Shown piece by piece: positions 6,757 to 7,340 of a stretch of 7,340 nucleotides of DNA. The position numbers and the translations under genes were made by a program. This stretch comes from Clostridia bacterium (GTDB lineage: Bacteria; Bacillota_A; Clostridia; Christensenellales; Aristaeellaceae). The notes beneath the pieces are model-generated. The model searched no databases, was not told the DNA's origin, and worked only from the letters and a program-made list of their open reading frames with translations. The stretch is taken from the NCBI GenBank assembly GCA_017432405.1, contig JAFRJF010000107.1:1-7340 (forward strand). The letters run 5' to 3'. Position 1 is the stretch's first letter. Each line of letters opens with the position of its first letter.

Positions 6757-6776
6757 GTACGATAGATCATGGTCAA

Positions 6777-6790
6777 GCGCAGAGATGCGC
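6777..6790. repeat. Small inverted repeat in the 5' leader
   Basis: GCGCA (6777-6781) and TGCGC (6786-6790) form a perfect 5-bp stem with a 4-base loop, between the promoter candidate and the ribosome binding site of the big gene. It could be a leader hairpin or a short operator. At this length chance is also plausible. Confidence 0.35.
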
Positions 6791-6801
6791 ATTCAATTTC
6801 A

Positions 6802-6830
6802 TATATAGGGCGCCGCGCGTTTGGGGGGAA
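6802..6830 (-). promoter_or_regulatory. Weak sigma-A-like promoter candidate
   Basis: On the minus strand TTCCCC (6830-6825, 3 of 6 matches to TTGACA) is followed after 17 bases by TATATA (6807-6802, 4 of 6 matches to TATAAT). It lies in the only AT-rich patch upstream of the big gene, about 60 bases before the start codon. The matches are poor, so this is only the best candidate in reach. Confidence 0.25.
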
Positions 6831-6927
6831 CGCTGCCAGCTTTAGACGCGGCCTTAACAGAAGTGGGACGAAGATTTCCCAGAAGCCTTCCCCTGGCGGG
6901 CAGTCAAGGTTTTTGCAAGGCGAAGAT

Positions 6928-6942
6928 GGCTGAAATTCAGCC
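6928..6942. repeat. Short perfect palindrome
   Basis: GGCTGAA and TTCAGCC flank a single A, giving seven complementary bases on each side. It lies between two degenerate CCTTCCCC motifs in the repeat-rich intergenic region. It could be the remnant hairpin of another repeat copy. Confidence 0.5.
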
Positions 6943-6979
6943 GTCCGGCGACGATGAGAGTTCTCAGAGGTGCCCTGTA

Positions 6980-7040
6980 GGGGAAGGCCGTCACTTAGCG
7001 CCAGGGTTTCCGAAGCCTTCCCCAGGCAGCAAAGCTGCTG
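6980..7040. repeat. Degenerate REP-like remnant with two inverted repeats
   Basis: GGGGAAGGC (6980-6988) is complementary to GCCTTCCCC (7015-7023), a 9-bp inverted repeat. Directly after it, CAGCA (7027-7031) and TGCTG (7036-7040) form a 5-bp hairpin with a 4-base loop. The sequence keeps the GCCTTCCCC motif of the intact copies downstream but not the GGATGAGGT tail, so it looks like a decayed copy. Confidence 0.45.
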
Positions 7041-7061
7041 GTTCAGGGTGTGCGCAGCCAT

Positions 7062-7134
7062 GCCCTTGGGCGGAAGGTGGATTTGACGAAAAATGCTTGC
7101 ATTGTTTCGTCAAAGACGGATGAGGTCGTTCTCC
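7062..7134 (+). repeat. REP/MITE-like element, copy 1 (AT-rich central hairpin)
   Basis: GGAAGGTGG (7072-7080) is followed by a central hairpin and then GACGGATGAGGTCG (7115-7128). The hairpin has a 10-bp perfect outer stem, TTTGACGAAA (7082-7091) with TTTCGTCAAA (7105-7114). Inside it AATGC pairs with GCATT around a TT loop, with one bulged G. The flanks match copies 2 and 3 but the hairpin is unrelated in sequence. No T-run follows, so it is not a standard terminator. Confidence 0.7.
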
Positions 7135-7161
7135 TGACAGACAGCGCGCAACGCCTTGTCA

Positions 7162-7222
7162 CCGCGGGGGGACCGACCTCATCCGATCCGCCGCAAGCGG
7201 CGGCCCACCTTCCCCTGAAGGC
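7162..7222 (-). repeat. REP/MITE-like element, copy 2 (inverted)
   Basis: Read on the minus strand: GCCTTCAGGGGAAGGTGG, then a GC-rich hairpin (CCGCCGC at 7188-7194 on the + strand with GCGGCGG at 7197-7203, seven pairs), then CGGATGAGGTCG and a C-rich tail. Its CGGATGAGGTCG is the exact inverse of that in copy 1 (12 bp, 7117-7128 with 7174-7185), so copies 1 and 2 face each other. Confidence 0.7.
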
Positions 7223-7257
7223 AATGTCATCAACTTAAGGCGGTGCGGTCTCCAAAA

Positions 7258-7317
7258 GCCTTCCCCTTGAGGGGAAGGTGGGCCGCGTAGCGGCTCGGAA
7301 GAGGTGTCCCCGCTGGG
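7258..7317 (+). repeat. REP/MITE-like element, copy 3
   Basis: CCTTCCCC (7259-7266) and GGGGAAGG (7271-7278) form an 8-bp stem around TTGA. TGG and a second hairpin follow: GCCGC (7282-7286), GTA, GCGGC (7290-7294). The tail reads CGGAAGAGGTG. Seventeen bases at 7270-7286 are the exact inverse of 7200-7216 in copy 2. This double-hairpin design is one I recall as a frequent intergenic repeat in gut Clostridia. Confidence 0.7.
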
Positions 7318-7340
7318 ATAAGATCGTCTATCGAAATAGA

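Larger units (their letters stand above)
6831..7340. other. Intergenic region rich in inverted repeats, no credible gene
   Basis: About 500 bases lie upstream of the big gene's promoter region. Open frames here are short, lack a convincing ribosome binding site and run through inverted repeats, so none is called. The string GAAGCCTTCCCC occurs at 6882-6893 and 7012-7023, with AAGCCTTCCCC again at 7256-7266. The reverse motif GGGGAAGGC at 6980-6988 pairs with GCCTTCCCC at 7015-7023. I see no tRNA, no rRNA and no T-rich intrinsic terminator. Confidence 0.6.

Noticed and set aside
6771..6776. TTGACC (minus strand) as a -35 box
   Set aside because: A matching -10 would fall on the ribosome binding site and start codon, and no TATAAT-like sequence is there.
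6576..7061. 161-codon open frame on the minus strand overlapping the start of the giant gene
   Set aside because: It is in another frame, runs through intergenic inverted repeats, and ends inside the signal-peptide and N-terminal region of the real gene. Its product resembles no protein family I know.
6821..7238. Two short open frames on the + strand in the intergenic region
   Set aside because: They cross REP-like hairpins and remnants, lack convincing ribosome binding sites and have no recognisable sequence.
7259..7278. 8-bp GC-rich hairpin as a rho-independent terminator
   Set aside because: No T-run follows on either side, and the same hairpin recurs as part of a repeat element.

Overview
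The window is dominated by one very large minus-strand gene. It starts at an ATG at 6742-6740 and runs without a stop to the left edge (position 1), giving 2,247 codons, so its C-terminus lies outside the window. It encodes a secreted, repeat-built surface protein of the right-handed parallel beta-helix / MBG-domain type that is common in gut Clostridia (Bacillota). I judge the origin to be an uncultured GC-rich Clostridia-like Firmicute. The reasons are the AGAAAGG-type ribosome binding site, the Gram-positive domain mix (GIGG-repeat N-terminal module, beta-helix coils, Listeria-Bacteroides repeat, MBG/YDG repeats) and an intergenic repeat style I associate with that group. This is family-level recognition from reading; no search was run.

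Layout of the protein from N to C (right to left on the + strand): signal peptide (6742-6668); N-terminal module ending in GIGG(G) repeats (6667-5963); a divergent InlB-B-like domain (5737-5504); four beta-helix modules A-D (5494-4403, 4402-3164, 3163-1880, 1879-1037); one Listeria-Bacteroides (Flg_new/InlB-B-like) repeat (1036-836); then MBG/YDG repeats, three complete (835-80) and a fourth cut by the window edge (79-1). Modules A-D share one plan: an opening helix often carrying W-x-x-LQ, a T-L-D-L-N-G-type strand, a ladder of GGGV.../F-T-M-x-G-G-x-I-x-x-N coils (about 26 in total), and usually a closing cap. They look like products of internal duplication. A 75-bp exact-length tandem duplication in module D appears recent.

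From 6757 to 7340 I see no credible gene. The part next to the gene holds a weak promoter candidate and a small hairpin in the leader. The rest, particularly 6880-7320, is packed with short inverted repeats, including three copies (two direct, one inverted) of a REP/MITE-like element. Its flanks are conserved while its central hairpin differs from copy to copy.

The biology is probably a cell-surface adhesin or structural stalk: export by the Sec signal, an elongated beta-helical shaft, and a beta-rich MBG section towards the presumably wall-attached C-terminus. No enzyme active site, defence system, phage gene, RNA gene or CRISPR array is visible. All other sizeable open frames, including a 656-codon one on the + strand, are shadows of the big gene.
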